From NCBI RefSeq assembly GCF_003014595.1, contig NZ_PYGK01000017.1, positions 1-64,000 of the forward strand: a DNA stretch of 64,000 nucleotides, read 5' to 3'. The DNA comes from Chitinophaga ginsengisoli (lineage in GTDB: Bacteria > Bacteroidota > Bacteroidia > Chitinophagales > Chitinophagaceae). Shown here piece by piece: positions 17,307-26,536 of the stretch. The notes beneath the pieces are model-generated. The model did not search any database. It saw nothing but the letters and a program-made list of their open reading frames with translations, and had not been told where the DNA came from. The translations under genes and the position numbers were made by a program. How positions within the stretch are numbered: the first letter of the stretch is position 1; each line of letters begins with the position of its first letter.

Positions 17307-19799
17307 ATGTCGCAGCTGCATGATATGACCGTAGCCTATTTTCAGGCTGCAAAAGACTACTTCTGGCAATGGGCGGAAGAAGGAGAAGTCATTGAATGGA
17401 TAAAAGACGGAGGCACGATCTGCTATAAAACAGAACTGTTGCATGATCTCTCCCGGATAAATAATCATCTGCCGCCTCCCGGCCCCCTGTTGCTGGTCAT
17501 AGCGATTGGCAAACCAGCCCCTGGTCCGCAGGCGATACAGGCCTTGCTGCATCAATATGTCGAAGACCTGTTCGGCGATGCAATAAAAGGACCACATGTT
17601 ATCGATGTATCCCGTGAGATCGAGGCAGAAGAGATGAAAGTAGTCATCACTGATTTCCTGGCGCTGCTACGCCCTCTTCCCGGAAGATACTGGAAAGGCG
17701 CTGACAGGGAATTACTGCTGAATACCCTTTTTGAACATGTCGAAACATTTCTGCAAGGAGAAACAGCAAAGGAAATGCTGTCCATATGCCGGCGAGGCGC
17801 TTACGATTATGTGATTGCTCACGGCAGCTCCAAAGATCCTCTGTCCACACTAAAAACTGATATAGGCATCCTGCAGCAGATACTACAGCGTTATCCTGAC
17901 ACTGCTGCACTGGAGGAAAAACTGAACGCAATAGTCAGTCCCGCTCCTCCTGTACCGGCGCTCATAGAGATTCCTGATGATCTCCCGAAACCGGCACAGG
18001 CAGAAAATCTGTTACAGATACTGGCGGAAGACAATCAGACAGCCCCGCTGGCATTGCTGACACAACGCCTCATCGCTGCGCTTCACCTGCCGATGCACAC
18101 CAAAGGATATAGTCAGACTTCCTTCGGAGGCGTGTCCGACATTACCAACAAAGGCAATTTTGACAGGCTGCTGTTGAGTGAACTGGCGCACGACAATGAA
18201 ACCCTGATGGTAAGGCTGGCCAATAACGAAGCCCTTTATCTCAGGCGGGAAGAACTGCCAGACAATGAACCCGGACAACGTTTTATACTGGTAGATAAAA
18301 GTATTAAACTGTGGGGCACCCCTCACCTGCTGGAAATGGCTGCTGCACTGGCATGCACCATTGATAACAAGCAGCATGCAGAGATTTTACCTTTTGCATT
18401 GCTTGGAGATCGCTATGAGCCGATGGACCTTTCCTCCAAAGCAGAGATCATTGCCAGCATGCAGGAACTTTCGCCAGCACTAAATAGTGCAAAGGCATTA
18501 TCTTTATTTACGGAAACGCATATACTGAAGGGTCAACAGGAATATTTTCTTATCACTGGTGATGAGCTTTTTCACTCAGTTACATTTCAGCAATCGTTCG
18601 CAGCACTGCGGCGTACAGATGGCTTTGTGATCACGGTGAACACGGACTGTCAGATACAGTTGTACAGGTATACTGCCGGCCACCGGAAGTTGTTAAATAC
18701 AGCAAAGATCAGCATGGAAATGCCGAAGGTACGGGCAAAGCGTACCGCTGTGCAACGTGTCCATAGTGCTGTTGACTTGCCGGAGTTCCTGAAGAACCAC
18801 CCCTTACCGCTTTTCATCCCATACCAACTGACCAACCTGAACCAAAGTGACAGTTATTTCTCAAAATTTGCTGGTAGCATAGCCATCACAAAACACAGAC
18901 AACTATTCTTCTGGCCACAAAAAAGAAAAGGCGCCAGAGTGATCACCTCCAATTTTCCTGATGCACATGGTTACTTCTTTGGATTTGATACTGAATATTT
19001 GTTTATCCTCTTCCAGGCTAAGGGAGCAGAACGTCTTTCGCTATACCAGTTTAAAAGAAGTACACTTGAGCTGACCTCAATAGATGTAGAACATCATGAA
19101 TCCGTCGGTTTAATAAGACGCAATGGTATCATGGATGTAGCTTTTAAACCCGGCACTTCTAGCTATGGGTCCTTCTATGTCAGCTTTATCGGTATCGGAA
19201 AAGTACCAAACATAGTAGCCGTTAATACTGATTCTGGTGAAATGACCCGTGAGCCGAATGTCACAATAGATATGCTGAAGGCAATGAAAGATCAGTATAG
19301 AGAGAATGAGCAGCGACACTGGCAATCGTTTAATACGATCAACAGCCTTAAACACCTGGGCATAAACCAAAAGGGCAACATATTGGTCAACAAGCATGAA
19401 CTTGTCTTCACCGGGCAGGATGTACAACTGGTCAAAGCATTCAATGTGGGCCTGCATAATAGCATCCATAATACAGAACAGGACGTCAGACTGCCCGATA
19501 CCAGACAAACACTATCTAATTACAGATGGCCCGACGGCAGTCAAGCCTGGTTTGACCCTTACAGGCACATGCTGCATCTGCGTAGCTCAGACAAGCTGGT
19601 GCCTGAAATTACCCTTGTGCTTCTTGTCAACCAGCCCACCGCCTGCTGGGCATCGGATGGTGCCACCTGCGGGGCTTCCTATTTCAGACCAGATGATCAG
19701 GGAAATATTGAAGTATTAGAGCCGAACGTTTTTCACCACGTATACATCAAACCATTTATTGATATTATTCAACGACATGGAACTCCAGCTGTCATATAA
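17307..19799 (+). CDS. vWA-like domain plus beta-propeller-like protein of the MoxR operon
   Basis: About 830 residues from ATG 17307, one base after the previous stop. This start is preferred over an in-frame ATG at 17226 that would overlap the upstream gene by 80 bases. The N-terminal 250 residues are helical. A vWA-like region follows with the pattern RFILVDKSIKLWGTPHLLEM. Here the metal-site motif DxSxS is degenerate (Asp330, Ser332, Lys334). The C-terminal part (about 500-830) consists of repeated short strands with aromatic residues, like a divergent beta-propeller. It presumably pairs with the MoxR ATPase. It overlaps the next gene by 23 bases. Confidence 0.72.
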   Translation: MSQLHDMTVAYFQAAKDYFWQWAEEGEVIEWIKDGGTICYKTELLHDLSRINNHLPPPGPLLLVIAIGKPAPGPQAIQALLHQYVEDLFGDAIKGPHVIDVSREIEAEEMKVVITDFLALLRPLPGRYWKGADRELLLNTLFEHVETFLQGETAKEMLSICRRGAYDYVIAHGSSKDPLSTLKTDIGILQQILQRYPDTAALEEKLNAIVSPAPPVPALIEIPDDLPKPAQAENLLQILAEDNQTAPLALLTQRLIAALHLPMHTKGYSQTSFGGVSDITNKGNFDRLLLSELAHDNETLMVRLANNEALYLRREELPDNEPGQRFILVDKSIKLWGTPHLLEMAAALACTIDNKQHAEILPFALLGDRYEPMDLSSKAEIIASMQELSPALNSAKALSLFTETHILKGQQEYFLITGDELFHSVTFQQSFAALRRTDGFVITVNTDCQIQLYRYTAGHRKLLNTAKISMEMPKVRAKRTAVQRVHSAVDLPEFLKNHPLPLFIPYQLTNLNQSDSYFSKFAGSIAITKHRQLFFWPQKRKGARVITSNFPDAHGYFFGFDTEYLFILFQAKGAERLSLYQFKRSTLELTSIDVEHHESVGLIRRNGIMDVAFKPGTSSYGSFYVSFIGIGKVPNIVAVNTDSGEMTREPNVTIDMLKAMKDQYRENEQRHWQSFNTINSLKHLGINQKGNILVNKHELVFTGQDVQLVKAFNVGLHNSIHNTEQDVRLPDTRQTLSNYRWPDGSQAWFDPYRHMLHLRSSDKLVPEITLVLLVNQPTACWASDGATCGASYFRPDDQGNIEVLEPNVFHHVYIKPFIDIIQRHGTPAVI

Positions 19800-22638
19800 C
19801 CCGCAAACCAGGCACAAAACAAGTGCGGCCTTTCTCCGTGGTCACTCCCCGGAGCAATGGTTTCGTGAAATAAACGATTGGCAGATTGCCCTGCAGGGAC
19901 TTACCTGTTTCCTCCTGCCCGAACATAAAAATACCGTGTCCCCTGGCGGGCTGCTGGTCATCTTCAGCGACCAGGTACCCGCTGCCGGAAAGATAAGCCA
20001 TCCTTATACTGTCATCAACGGGAATCTTTATATCCCGGTGGATGCTATCCTCACACCAGCCCTGTCTCCTGCAGAAATGGAGGAACTGCTGATATGGGAT
20101 GTACAGGTATTCCATCCTGCAATAGGTTTTGTAGGTTTTGATGAAGATGATGAACGTTACCTGAACAGCTTCCTGCTGCCCGCTCAAGCCGCCGAAAAGA
20201 GCTGGGATTATGCACATCCCGGCATGCCGCCGGTAGCCTATCTGCATACGATCAGTGTGGCTATGCCAGCGCTTGAATTGACAGACCTGTTGAATGATGG
20301 GCAGATCACGCTGCCCTTGTCTGAACTGCCAGGTAAAAGGCGCCGCAGAAGTCTGTTTATGCGCTTTATTGACTGGATGGTAAGATGCTTCCTCCGTTTC
20401 CTGCTAGCCATATTCAATATTGTTGCCTTCCTCCTGGGACGCAGCTGGGCAAGCTCAGTTCACCCCGGTAACACAGGATTCGGCGGAGCGGGTACAGGCA
20501 GGACGGCAGTCCGCAGTAACGATGTAGATGAACCAGAAAGGGTAAGTGCCGGCGGATTCAGGGAAAAACTCCGGAATTGGATAGACAAAACCCTGGGAAG
20601 TATTGAAGAAAGGAGAGATAGTGAACTGGATCGCCTGCTGAAAATGTTTGACAAAGACGGAGACGAGGCACTCAGATTTGCTATACCGATAGGCGGCAAT
20701 CCCTCACCCGCAGCTGGTAGAGGTGTAGCTCCCCAGTCATCCAGGCTGTCCAGACAGGATACCAATTTCAACCTGGGAAAATTGTTTGAAAGCAAGCCCG
20801 TAGATACCTGGAATTCTGCGGAAAGTTACATGACATTGCTTTCAAGGAAATATGAAGCACAGGCAGCAAAAGCGCTTGCAGAAGGCGACCACAGAAAGGC
20901 AGCCTATATTTATGCACACTTGCTGCGAAACCTTCACCGGGCAGCGGTCGTGCTGGAGGAAGGTCGGTTCTACCACGAGGCCGCTGCCTTGTACATAGAC
21001 AGTCTCGGACAACCCGTAAAAGCAGCTGAATGCTTTGAAAAGGGAGGCCTGCTGCTCGACGCCATCAACATCTATAAAAAACTGGAAAAATACGAGAAGA
21101 CCGGCGATCTGTATAAACAACTATCCCAGGAAAAACCGGCACAACAATACTTCCAGCTGGCTGTCGATGCTGCCATGCGACAAAAGAACCACCTGGAAGC
21201 CGCGCGCATCCTGCAACATAAATCCGGAAAACCGGAAGAGGCCTGCGAAGTACTATTAGATGGCTGGCAACAGGGTAACCAGGACAAAGACTGCCTGTCG
21301 CAATACCTTCATCTTGCCAGTGACCTGGATAAAGAAAGTTTTCCCGGTAAAATGCGCATGGTCTACGAACAGAAGACACCGGAGCATAAAATAGATAACC
21401 TGCTGGAGATCTTCCTCGCATTCAAAAAAAATATGAATGAAGCGGCACAGGATACGGCCATCGAGATAGCTTATGAAGTTATTAGCCCACAGATAGCCTC
21501 CGGTAGGGAAGAAAGACTATCAGTACTGAAAAAGATGCTGCCCGATGATAAGGAACTGTCTGCCGACATCTACCGGTACAGCGCCCGGAAAAAAGAGGCA
21601 AAACCAGCAGTTGTCCGTACGGATCAGGGCTTCCAGCTGGAACAGCATATCAAGTGGCTGGCAGCGACCGTTATTAAAAAACAGCTCATATTTGTAGGGA
21701 CAGCAGCTAATACGCTCTACTTGTTGCGCATGCTGGCCGATGGTACCCGCAAATTGTATTCCTGGCAATACCAACCACTTCAGGACAATAATGGCAAGGA
21801 AGAGCAGATTTACGCCTATTTCTCGGAAAACGACGCTTCGAAGTATGGCAGTAAACTCCTGTACCTGATCACTTCCCATAACAGAAGGATCAGCCTGGGC
21901 AAACTCATACTTCCTTCGGAAAAACCATTCGGCGATAAAGTGATTGTGGATACCACCGATTATCCGGCCAGTCATTTGGGTGGATTGATCGGAATGACCA
22001 TCAATGCCGGAGGGGATCCTGTTACCATCTTTTCCGGCCACAACCGGCCTGAAGTAATGATAAAAGAACCCAGTTCAGGTAGTTATTATTGTACATATCC
22101 CGACCAGGTACGTCTTCACCTGCCCGCACCTGATTTGCCACTTCCTCTCTGGGGCGAAGGCCCTTATTACTTCGGTCATGGCAACAGGATCTACCGGGTA
22201 GAACGGGAAGGGCAAACACAACACCTGGACCTTCTTTATAAGATCAACCACATTACCGCTACTGAAGTAACTAAAGGTATGTTACTGATGGCAAGTACGA
22301 CAGAGGGATGTGTATATGTCATGGACAAAAAGGACGGATTTCAGCTTTATTCCGAATATTTTGCCGGTGGCGGTATGTTAGCGGAATATTTCGGTGATGA
22401 TGTTATACGGGCCAGCCAGTTCGTTTCCAAAACATACCTGGTGTTGGCCATGGCAAACGGGGCAACAGTCTACAATATAACAACACATATGCCTACGGTA
22501 AAAACACATTTTGTGACCGCTGCACCTGTGCGTTTCATACTTGCAACCGAAAACCCGAATGAAGTAATATTGGTAGATGAAAAAGGCAGGATCACCGTCC
22601 ACAAAATCGATGACAAGATCATCGTCGACAAACGATAA
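19777..22638 (+). CDS. Large MoxR-operon protein: membrane segment, TPR-like repeats, propeller-like C-terminus
   Basis: About 953 residues from ATG 19777; an in-frame TTG at 19759 is less likely. Order of parts: an N-terminal alpha/beta region (1-180); a basic-flanked hydrophobic segment (about 190-225, RRRSLFMRFIDWM onward); a Gly/Ser linker; a helical repeat region (about 360-500) with AAYIYAHLLRN, AAALYIDSLGQP and AINIYKKLEKYEKTGDLY in TPR style; and a C-terminal beta-rich part (about 620-940) resembling a propeller. The membrane segment would tether the complex to the inner membrane. Matching bpX/TPR domains are known in MoxR-vWA-propeller systems, but my assignment rests on pattern only. 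Confidence 0.75.
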   Translation: MELQLSYNPQTRHKTSAAFLRGHSPEQWFREINDWQIALQGLTCFLLPEHKNTVSPGGLLVIFSDQVPAAGKISHPYTVINGNLYIPVDAILTPALSPAEMEELLIWDVQVFHPAIGFVGFDEDDERYLNSFLLPAQAAEKSWDYAHPGMPPVAYLHTISVAMPALELTDLLNDGQITLPLSELPGKRRRRSLFMRFIDWMVRCFLRFLLAIFNIVAFLLGRSWASSVHPGNTGFGGAGTGRTAVRSNDVDEPERVSAGGFREKLRNWIDKTLGSIEERRDSELDRLLKMFDKDGDEALRFAIPIGGNPSPAAGRGVAPQSSRLSRQDTNFNLGKLFESKPVDTWNSAESYMTLLSRKYEAQAAKALAEGDHRKAAYIYAHLLRNLHRAAVVLEEGRFYHEAAALYIDSLGQPVKAAECFEKGGLLLDAINIYKKLEKYEKTGDLYKQLSQEKPAQQYFQLAVDAAMRQKNHLEAARILQHKSGKPEEACEVLLDGWQQGNQDKDCLSQYLHLASDLDKESFPGKMRMVYEQKTPEHKIDNLLEIFLAFKKNMNEAAQDTAIEIAYEVISPQIASGREERLSVLKKMLPDDKELSADIYRYSARKKEAKPAVVRTDQGFQLEQHIKWLAATVIKKQLIFVGTAANTLYLLRMLADGTRKLYSWQYQPLQDNNGKEEQIYAYFSENDASKYGSKLLYLITSHNRRISLGKLILPSEKPFGDKVIVDTTDYPASHLGGLIGMTINAGGDPVTIFSGHNRPEVMIKEPSSGSYYCTYPDQVRLHLPAPDLPLPLWGEGPYYFGHGNRIYRVEREGQTQHLDLLYKINHITATEVTKGMLLMASTTEGCVYVMDKKDGFQLYSEYFAGGGMLAEYFGDDVIRASQFVSKTYLVLAMANGATVYNITTHMPTVKTHFVTAAPVRFILATENPNEVILVDEKGRITVHKIDDKIIVDKR

Positions 22639-22713
22639 AAAGACGGTTTGTCAATTTAGGCTTTTCTTAACAGTCAGGGCCGTGGAAATGATCATTATCC
22701 GGCGTTTGTGGCG

Positions 22714-22721
22714 TAAATTTG
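22714..22721 (+). promoter_or_regulatory. -7 promoter box (TAAATTTG) for the TetR-AarF operon
   Basis: An exact TAnnTTTG match; transcription would start near 22728. That leaves only about six bases before ATG 22734 but about 64 before ATG 22791, which supports the later start. Confidence 0.5.
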
Positions 22722-22790
22722 TAATAGCGACCTATGTCCAACCCGCATAGTGCGCTGTCATGTATTTACTTACACACCAAACCCGGGATC

Positions 22791-23417
22791 ATGGAAAAAA
22801 AACTCATACGCGACGCTTATAAAACTTACTGGCTGGAAAATGGTAAAAGACCTGTTTCTGTGTACTCCTTCTGCCAACAACTGGATGTGCCTGAAACCAC
22901 CTTTTATGACAGCTATTCCTCTTTTGATACACTGGAAAAAGACATCTGGCTCTCCTTCTTCCAGGACACCTTAGAAAAATTGAAGGAAGATGAGATCTAC
23001 CGGAACTATTCTGCCCGGGAAAAGCTTCTCACTTTCTACTTTCTCTGGGTACAGGAACTGAAAGAAAACAGAAGTTATATTCTGCAGCAAAAAGACAAAT
23101 ACCTGGTACCTGGCCTGCACCTGGACAAACTGGAAGCTTTCCGCATCGCTTTTTACGATTATATCCGCGAGCTGATCAAAGAAGGTTACCAGACGGGTGA
23201 AGTGAAGGAACGTAAATACATCTCTGATCAATACGTACACGGCTTCTGGCTACAGGCGCTTTTTGTGCTGCGCTACTGGACGAAAGACGACAGTGAACGC
23301 TTCGAAATGACAGATGCTGCCATAGAAAAAGCGGTAAACCTCAGCTTCCAGCTGATCAGTTCCAATACGCTTGACAGCATCCTCGACTTCGGAAAATTCA
23401 TGTTTGCAAGGAAATAA
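22791..23417 (+). CDS. TetR-family transcriptional regulator
   Basis: About 208 residues from ATG 22791 (MEKKLIRDAY). An upstream in-frame ATG at 22734 would add 19 residues not typical of the family. The DNA-binding helix-turn-helix is at about 20-45 (VYSFCQQLDVPETTFYDSYSSF), followed by an all-helical ligand-binding part. The last codons lie six bases before the AarF kinase gene, so the regulator probably controls its own operon. This TetR plus AarF pairing is common in the phylum. The ligand is unknown. Confidence 0.8.
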   Translation: MEKKLIRDAYKTYWLENGKRPVSVYSFCQQLDVPETTFYDSYSSFDTLEKDIWLSFFQDTLEKLKEDEIYRNYSAREKLLTFYFLWVQELKENRSYILQQKDKYLVPGLHLDKLEAFRIAFYDYIRELIKEGYQTGEVKERKYISDQYVHGFWLQALFVLRYWTKDDSERFEMTDAAIEKAVNLSFQLISSNTLDSILDFGKFMFARK

Positions 23418-23423
23418 GACAGT

Positions 23424-24746
23424 ATGAAAGAACAGACGAACATCCCTACCGGTAAAGTTGAACGTGCCAGCAAATTTGTAACAACAGGATTGAAAGTAGG
23501 TACAAACTACCTCAAACATTATACAAAGAAACTCATAGATCCTTCCATCAGCAAGGAAGAACTCCATGCCGACAATGCAGAAGACATTTATGATACCCTC
23601 AGCAATCTGAAAGGAAGCGCACTTAAAGTAGCACAAATGCTCAGCATGGATAAAGGCATGCTACCAAAAGCCTATACCGAACGCTTTGCGATGTCGCAGT
23701 ATAGCGCTCCTCCCCTTTCCGGTCCGCTGGTGATCAATACCTTCATCAAAACACTGGGTAAATCGCCCACCCAGCTCTATGACCATTTCGAAATACAGGC
23801 TTCCAATGCTGCCTCTATCGGGCAGGTGCATAAAGCAACTAAATGGGGCAAGGACCTGGCTATAAAGATCCAGTATCCCGGCGTGGCGAACAGCGTAAAA
23901 TCTGACCTCCGCCTTGTCAAGCCTTTTGCTATCCGCATCGTAGGCATGAATGAAGTGGATATGGATAAATACTTCGAAGAGATAGAAGGTAAACTGCTGG
24001 AAGAAACAGACTATAAACTGGAACTGCAACGCTCCATGGAAGTATCGGCCCAATGCGCCCATATTCCCAACCTGGTCTTCCCGGTTTATTACCCGGAACT
24101 GTCCAGCGACAGGATCATTACCATGGACTGGCTGAAAGGGTTCCACCTGAAAGAATTCCTGGAACGCAATCCTTCACAGGAAATCCGTAACAGGATCGGT
24201 CAGGCCCTGTGGGACTTTTACCAGTTCCAGGTACATCAACTGAAAAAAGTACATGCAGATCCGCACCCCGGCAACTTTCTGATGCGCGACGATGGCACTG
24301 TTGGCGTATTCGATTTTGGCTGTATCAAGGAAATACCGGAAGATTTCTACGTCAACTACTTCCTGCTGACGAATAAGGAAGTGCTGAAAGATGAAAAGAG
24401 ACGCAGGGAGATCTATACCAACCTGGAAATGATCCACCCCAGCGATACAGAAAAGGAAGTGGTTTTCTTCTCCGGCCTGTTCCAGAGAATGATCGATATG
24501 CTCACCCGTCCCTTTACACTGGAAGAGTTTGATTTCGGTAATGAAGCCTATTTCGAAGAGATCTATGCGTATATGGATTACCTCTACAACCTGAAAGAAG
24601 TAAGGGATTCCAAGGTAGCCAGAGGTTCCAGGCACTCATTGTATATCAACCGTACTTATTTCGGTTTATATTCCATCCTCAGCGACCTGAAAGCTAAAAT
24701 AATTACCGGCGATGCACGGATACAAAGTCTCCTGCAATCAGCATAA
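23424..24746 (+). CDS. AarF/ABC1/UbiB-family atypical kinase
   Basis: The protein of 440 residues has family motifs in order: the KxGQ-type extension as LKVAQMLSMD (about 71-80), the Ala-rich loop SNAASIGQVHKA, the lysine-containing LAIKIQYPG, the catalytic VHADPHPGNFL and the metal-binding VFDFG. Relatives are atypical kinases or ATPases that support isoprenoid-quinone and lipid homeostasis at the membrane. No membrane helix is evident here. It is the second gene of an operon with the TetR regulator; a bidirectional terminator follows. Its target is unknown. Confidence 0.87.
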   Translation: MKEQTNIPTGKVERASKFVTTGLKVGTNYLKHYTKKLIDPSISKEELHADNAEDIYDTLSNLKGSALKVAQMLSMDKGMLPKAYTERFAMSQYSAPPLSGPLVINTFIKTLGKSPTQLYDHFEIQASNAASIGQVHKATKWGKDLAIKIQYPGVANSVKSDLRLVKPFAIRIVGMNEVDMDKYFEEIEGKLLEETDYKLELQRSMEVSAQCAHIPNLVFPVYYPELSSDRIITMDWLKGFHLKEFLERNPSQEIRNRIGQALWDFYQFQVHQLKKVHADPHPGNFLMRDDGTVGVFDFGCIKEIPEDFYVNYFLLTNKEVLKDEKRRREIYTNLEMIHPSDTEKEVVFFSGLFQRMIDMLTRPFTLEEFDFGNEAYFEEIYAYMDYLYNLKEVRDSKVARGSRHSLYINRTYFGLYSILSDLKAKIITGDARIQSLLQSA

Positions 24747-24757
24747 GAATATACAAT

Positions 24758-24792
24758 AAAAAAGCCTCCGCTGATTAAACGAAGGCTTTTTT
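24758..24792. terminator. Bidirectional terminator
   Basis: AAAAAAGCCTCCG (24758-24770) pairs with CGAAGGCTTTTTT (24780-24792) with one mismatch, between the convergent AarF and DUF2911 genes. Confidence 0.88.
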
Positions 24793-24810
24793 ATTAAATA
24801 CTTTCTGCAC

Positions 24811-25308
24811 TTATTTTACCGGCACTTCTACATGCGTTTTATCCCATTCTACTACCAGTTTGTTGGCAGGTACAGTAATAGTCAGTTTCTCAACAGGCGC
24901 ACTGATTTTAGTAGCTTTCGCTTTTACCTGCAGTACATCCTTATCCTTGATCTTATCATAGTCATAAGCACCCCATTGTTTCAGCTCACTGTTCAGAATG
25001 AATGTCCATTCATTCGCTTCTGGAATAGTAAACAGGGTGTAAGTACCTGCTTTTACAGGTTTGCCGCCGAAGCTGCCATCTTTAGCAAAGGTGATCTCGG
25101 TTGCCTCGTTGGCGCCTAAACGCCATACTTTACCGTAAGGTACAAGCTCGCCGAAAATAACGCGGTTTCTTTTAGACGGTTGTCCATAAGCTATCTTAAC
25201 ATTTTTTCCTTCAGCAGTTATACGTGGGCTTTTAGGCGCGTTGTCCTGTGCAGATACAAAGCTGCATGTTCCTGCCAGTAATGCGAAAAATAATAGAACG
25301 TGTTTCAT
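24811..25308 (-). CDS. DUF2911 secreted protein
   Basis: The protein of 165 residues has a signal peptide (about 1-20, ending VSAQ). The DUF2911 domain that follows is marked by KIAYGQPSKRNRVIFGELVPYGKVWRLGANEATEI and, near the C-terminus, LTITVPANKLVVEWDKTHVEV. These are small periplasmic beta proteins of unknown function, abundant in Bacteroidota. It is probably monocistronic, 119 bases past the end of the SRPBCC operon. Confidence 0.85.
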   Translation of the reverse strand: MKHVLLFFALLAGTCSFVSAQDNAPKSPRITAEGKNVKIAYGQPSKRNRVIFGELVPYGKVWRLGANEATEITFAKDGSFGGKPVKAGTYTLFTIPEANEWTFILNSELKQWGAYDYDKIKDKDVLQVKAKATKISAPVEKLTITVPANKLVVEWDKTHVEVPVK

Positions 25309-25427
25309 GGTTGTAATTTGTTTTACTGTTCTGAATTTTAGGAAAAATATACTTTTTCATTCATAACAGACTTACCATTCATAACAATTCGGCGTTAAAA
25401 AATGCAGTGGCAATCACGCATTCATTA

Positions 25428-25973
25428 CTATTTTCTTTTCTCGCAGATATTTTTCAGCTTAGTTAGTCCATCCTCCAACAGCGGGCCTGTCAGCTTATCC
25501 GCCAGGAATCCTTTGAGCTTCCACCAGGGCAACATTCCCACATGGGTTTCCAGGCGCCATTGTATAGCAGTTCCCTTTCCATCAACGGAAGGTTTCAGAT
25601 CAAAGGCAGCTGATATTGGCTTCATGGCATTAAACTCCATGTTATAATGCACCCCTTTTTCCAGCGTACTCTCCCCGATAAGTACCTTACCCGATACTGG
25701 TTTTTCCTGCTGCACACCTGACCATGTATAATAAGCCCCCTGACCCGCAGGCGGGTTTGAAAATTCAATTTTCTGTGCTACACCAGGAGCTGCCCAGGGA
25801 TTCCATTCAGGCCAGGTATTCAGGTTATTGATCTCAGCATAAACGATAGACAAAGGAGCATCAATCACTCCGGAGCGTTCAACGATCGCCTTTGAAGGCA
25901 GTAACAGGGAAATGAGAAATATCAATCCCCCAAAGAAAAGAACACTAAGCAATAATAATTTGACGAAACGCAT
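25428..25973 (-). CDS. SRPBCC-fold protein, second of a tandem pair
   Basis: The protein of 181 residues starts with one hydrophobic helix (about 5-25) that is either a membrane anchor or an uncleaved signal. A START/polyketide-cyclase type SRPBCC fold follows, with the usual GVIDAPLSIVYAEINNLNTWPEWNPW opening and a long C-terminal helix (LLEDGLTKLKNICEKRK). The fold binds hydrophobic ligands. It starts two bases after its neighbour, to which it is clearly related. Ligand unknown. Confidence 0.8.
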   Translation of the reverse strand: MRFVKLLLLSVLFFGGLIFLISLLLPSKAIVERSGVIDAPLSIVYAEINNLNTWPEWNPWAAPGVAQKIEFSNPPAGQGAYYTWSGVQQEKPVSGKVLIGESTLEKGVHYNMEFNAMKPISAAFDLKPSVDGKGTAIQWRLETHVGMLPWWKLKGFLADKLTGPLLEDGLTKLKNICEKRK

Positions 25974-25975
25974 AT

Positions 25976-26509
25976 CTATTTTACTAATTTCTCCAGGTTT
26001 TCCAACCCCTTTTCAAAATCTCTTCCAATCAATTTATCCAGCATCAATCCCCTGATCTTACCAGCAGGATATCTGCCTACCTCCATCGCAATACCCCATG
26101 TTACATGCGTGCCTACGCCAGAGGGCTCGAAACGGAAATAACCTTTTGTGGCCTTACTTTCCATGAACTGCATCTCGATTGTGATCTGTTTATACGGCCG
26201 GGATGCCGTAATAGTAACTGAACCTTTACCTACCTTACGGTTCCTGCTTATCCATTGATAACCGGCGCCCGTCCCGCTCTTCTTGTCGTTGTACGACAGC
26301 TTTATCTTAGGGTCCACCTGAAGCCAGGGTGACCATTTTTCCCAGTTGCGTAATATATTCACCTGATCAAAAACGACGGAAAGAGACGCAGGGATGGCCC
26401 TGACACGTACTACCTTCACTGTAGCAGGCAGGAACATGCTGACAATGAACAAACCTGGTATCAGCACACCAAGTGCTCCAAGTATGATAAATAAGGCTTG
26501 CATATACAA
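25976..26509 (-). CDS. SRPBCC-fold protein, first of a tandem pair
   Basis: The protein of 177 residues has the same plan as the following gene: an N-terminal hydrophobic helix (about 5-25), the SRPBCC domain opening RAIPASLSVVFDQVNILRNW, and the C-terminal helix with FEKGLENLEKL. The pair look like products of an old duplication, with clear divergence. It lies 27 bases after the ABC-2 permease gene and is probably in one transcript with it. Ligand unknown. Confidence 0.8.
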   Translation of the reverse strand: MYMQALFIILGALGVLIPGLFIVSMFLPATVKVVRVRAIPASLSVVFDQVNILRNWEKWSPWLQVDPKIKLSYNDKKSGTGAGYQWISRNRKVGKGSVTITASRPYKQITIEMQFMESKATKGYFRFEPSGVGTHVTWGIAMEVGRYPAGKIRGLMLDKLIGRDFEKGLENLEKLVK

Positions 26510-26536
26510 AAGGTAGGAAAAAATCCAGACTATTCC

